NCBI GenBank assembly: GCA_037043455.1
Contig: JAWPHD010000296.1
Span: 186,001 to 250,000, forward strand
Length of the DNA: 64,000 bases
Reading direction: 5' to 3'
Origin: Cyrtodaria siliqua
Taxonomy: Eukaryota; Mollusca; Bivalvia; Adapedonta; Hiatellidae
Under the pieces are notes generated by a model. That model was not told where the DNA came from, searched no databases, and saw nothing but the letters and a program-made list of their open reading frames with translations. This document shows, in pieces, positions 62,747-64,000 of this stretch. Within the stretch, counting starts at the first letter, position 1; each line of letters begins with the position of its first letter. The translations under genes were made by a program, and so were the position numbers.

Positions 62747-62789
<43 letters not shown>

Positions 62790-62799
62790 AGTGATACTG

Positions 62800-62845
<46 letters not shown>

Positions 62846-62852
62846 AGTGATT

Positions 62853-62901
<49 letters not shown>

Positions 62902-62911
62902 AGTGATACTG

Positions 62912-62948
<37 letters not shown>

Positions 62949-62989
62949 AGTGATACTACTACTACTACTACTAATAATAATAATAATAG
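62448..62989. repeat. CTA trinucleotide microsatellite with CAGTGAT punctuation
   Basis: About 540 bp of CTA repeats with a CTG block (about 62507-62522), a terminal TAA block, and CAGTGATA or CAGTGATT every 40-70 bp. The spacing suggests that a longer unit (CTA run plus CAGTGAT) was itself duplicated. Confidence 0.95.
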
Positions 62990-63425
62990 GACAATGTTAT
63001 CGGGCGTTAGCATAAACGGGAATCATTTTACAGATTACAATATTGAACTGTAAATTGTTTTCATATTTAAATAATACTGATATGGTCAATACTCAGCTGA
63101 GTTCATATTCTAGGGCATTTTTAGGAAGTTGTTTATGTATGTCATGTATTATTTAGGGGAAGCGTTGGCTAGAGAAAGTGTAAACATCAGGCTCGAATGT
63201 GTATGGTGTATGGCATAACGAATTTCAGGATTACTGGAGGTTTTCCCCATTGTGTATTCAATATCAATGACATAACCTGTTTTGTGCTATAATATCTGCA
63301 AAATAACACTTAAAGCAGATATGTCACGTGCACTCGAGGTGATACAACTTTCCAGAACACGTTGCTCTAGTAGTAACCTGTGTATCAGATAAAGAAAATA
63401 TTTCGCATTAATATTTTATTTCCAG
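62990..63425 (+). other. End of intron 2 of the Hykk-like gene
   Basis: AT-rich intron. It contains ACATCAGGCTCGAATGTGT (63187-63205), shared with the hairpin at 61263-61385, and ends in a pyrimidine tract and CAG. Confidence 0.6.
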
Positions 63426-63559
63426 CAGAAAGCAAATGTCAGTTTCTAATCAGACTGTTTGAGTTCGTACCTGGAGACATGTTGTTAGGGAAGACTTACA
63501 CACCACAGTTGTGTTTCCAGGTGGGCCATCTGGCAGGACGATTGGACAAATCACTTAAG
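63426..63559 (+). CDS. Hykk: Hydroxylysine kinase-like, third coding exon
   Basis: Follows TTTCCAG and ends before donor GTGCGT at 63560; 134 bp. With the split Ala codon it gives 45 residues: AESKCQFLIRLFEFVPGDML, then QLCFQVGHLAGRLDKSLK. It aligns in order with human HYKK SYLVRLLTYLPG and QLLYEIGKLAAKLDKTLQ, the best-conserved stretch in the window. It ends in phase 0. The acceptor is CAGCAG, a NAGNAG tandem site; use of the second AG would drop one codon and keep the frame. The three exons together encode 159 residues, under half of the usual 370 or so; the catalytic loop and DFGD-type motif must lie in exons beyond the window. Confidence 0.92.
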
Positions 63560-64000
63560 GTGCGTAGATGAAAAGTCATGGTAGGTTGCCTCATTTATTG
63601 GAGGTCATCCTCCATAAACCGTGCAATGAATGAAATGGGATTTTACGTTCGGTTTACACATCATATATACTAGGTCAATATATATAGATATAACAATACA
63701 CAATATAGATCAACCTCATAGGGAGATGATTGGAAGGATGACGTTTTCCATCAGCATAGGCGTAGGAGCTGGGGGAGGGGGTGGGGGAGCACGCGTTGCC
63801 GCCCCCCCCACCGAACCCCCCCCCCCCCGCCCCCACCAAATAATTTGATGGAAAAAAACGGTAAGTGCTGAAAAAGAACTTTTCCCCTGTAAAATGTTGT
63901 ATGTTTTGGGGTAATTGAGCATGGATACCTTTTTTGTTGTTTTTTCTTGCTTGTGAAGTTTGTGGAAGTTTGACCCCCATATAATTGTTTGGCCCCCGCC
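63560..64000 (+). other. Start of intron 3 with a G/C-run hairpin
   Basis: Contains an AATGAATGAAATGGGATTTTACG stretch (from about 63626) resembling the LINE tail at 52342. It is followed by an imperfect hairpin (63740-63862) in which TTTTCCATCA pairs with TGATGGAAAA and a G-rich left stem (63770-63788) faces a C-rich right stem (63801-63837). Confidence 0.55.

Overview
The window is animal genomic DNA: spliced genes, AT-rich introns and spacers, tRNA-derived SINEs, LINE fragments, miniature DNA transposons and very large tandem repeats. No bacterial-type operons or ribosome binding sites are visible. An NK2-class homeobox exon ending in the NKX2-5-type tail, a hydroxylysine-kinase-like gene, and short repeats carrying GGTCATGGTGACCTTGACC-like motifs point to a mollusc, most likely a bivalve. 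That placement is inference.

Layout. (1) 1-2.8 kb: the last coding exon of an NK2-5/tinman-type homeobox gene on the + strand (1284-1867), its 3' untranslated region and a polyadenylation signal; earlier exons lie outside the window. (2) 2.8-16.4 kb: intergenic DNA with no convincing gene. It holds minisatellites, a tRNA-derived SINE, degraded retroelement pieces, a foldback-like minisatellite (7.8-8.4 kb) and a nested foldback structure with arms of about 390 bp (12.3-13.4 kb). (3) 16.47-47.05 kb: one uninterrupted satellite of about 30.6 kb, roughly 680 copies of a 45-bp unit. It shows several levels of higher-order duplication, including a 7.3-kb block present as two near-identical tandem copies. 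The 45-bp period is a multiple of three and five of six frames lack a stop in the consensus, so very long open frames on both strands are a by-product. (4) 47.05-53.8 kb: a family of dispersed monomers of about 150 bp that merges with the satellite edge, cut by SINE and LINE insertions with target-site duplications, plus inverted-repeat elements. (5) 53.87-64 kb: the first three coding exons of a hydroxylysine-kinase (HYKK-like) gene on the + strand (53875-54097, 61908-62027, 63426-63559), with phases that join exactly. Its first intron holds a LINE remnant, two SINEs, a Harbinger-like element and a family of two-tier hairpins; its second holds another SINE and a long CTA microsatellite. The rest of the gene, with the catalytic core, lies beyond the window.

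The two recognised genes are in the same orientation about 52 kb apart and have no obvious functional link. The strongest unusual signals are the satellite (its block structure, its boundary cassette, its apparent birth from a dispersed repeat, and a bias of its commonest variants toward synonymous change in one frame) and the density of foldback elements. Coordinates and copy numbers were read by eye; approximate values are marked as such.
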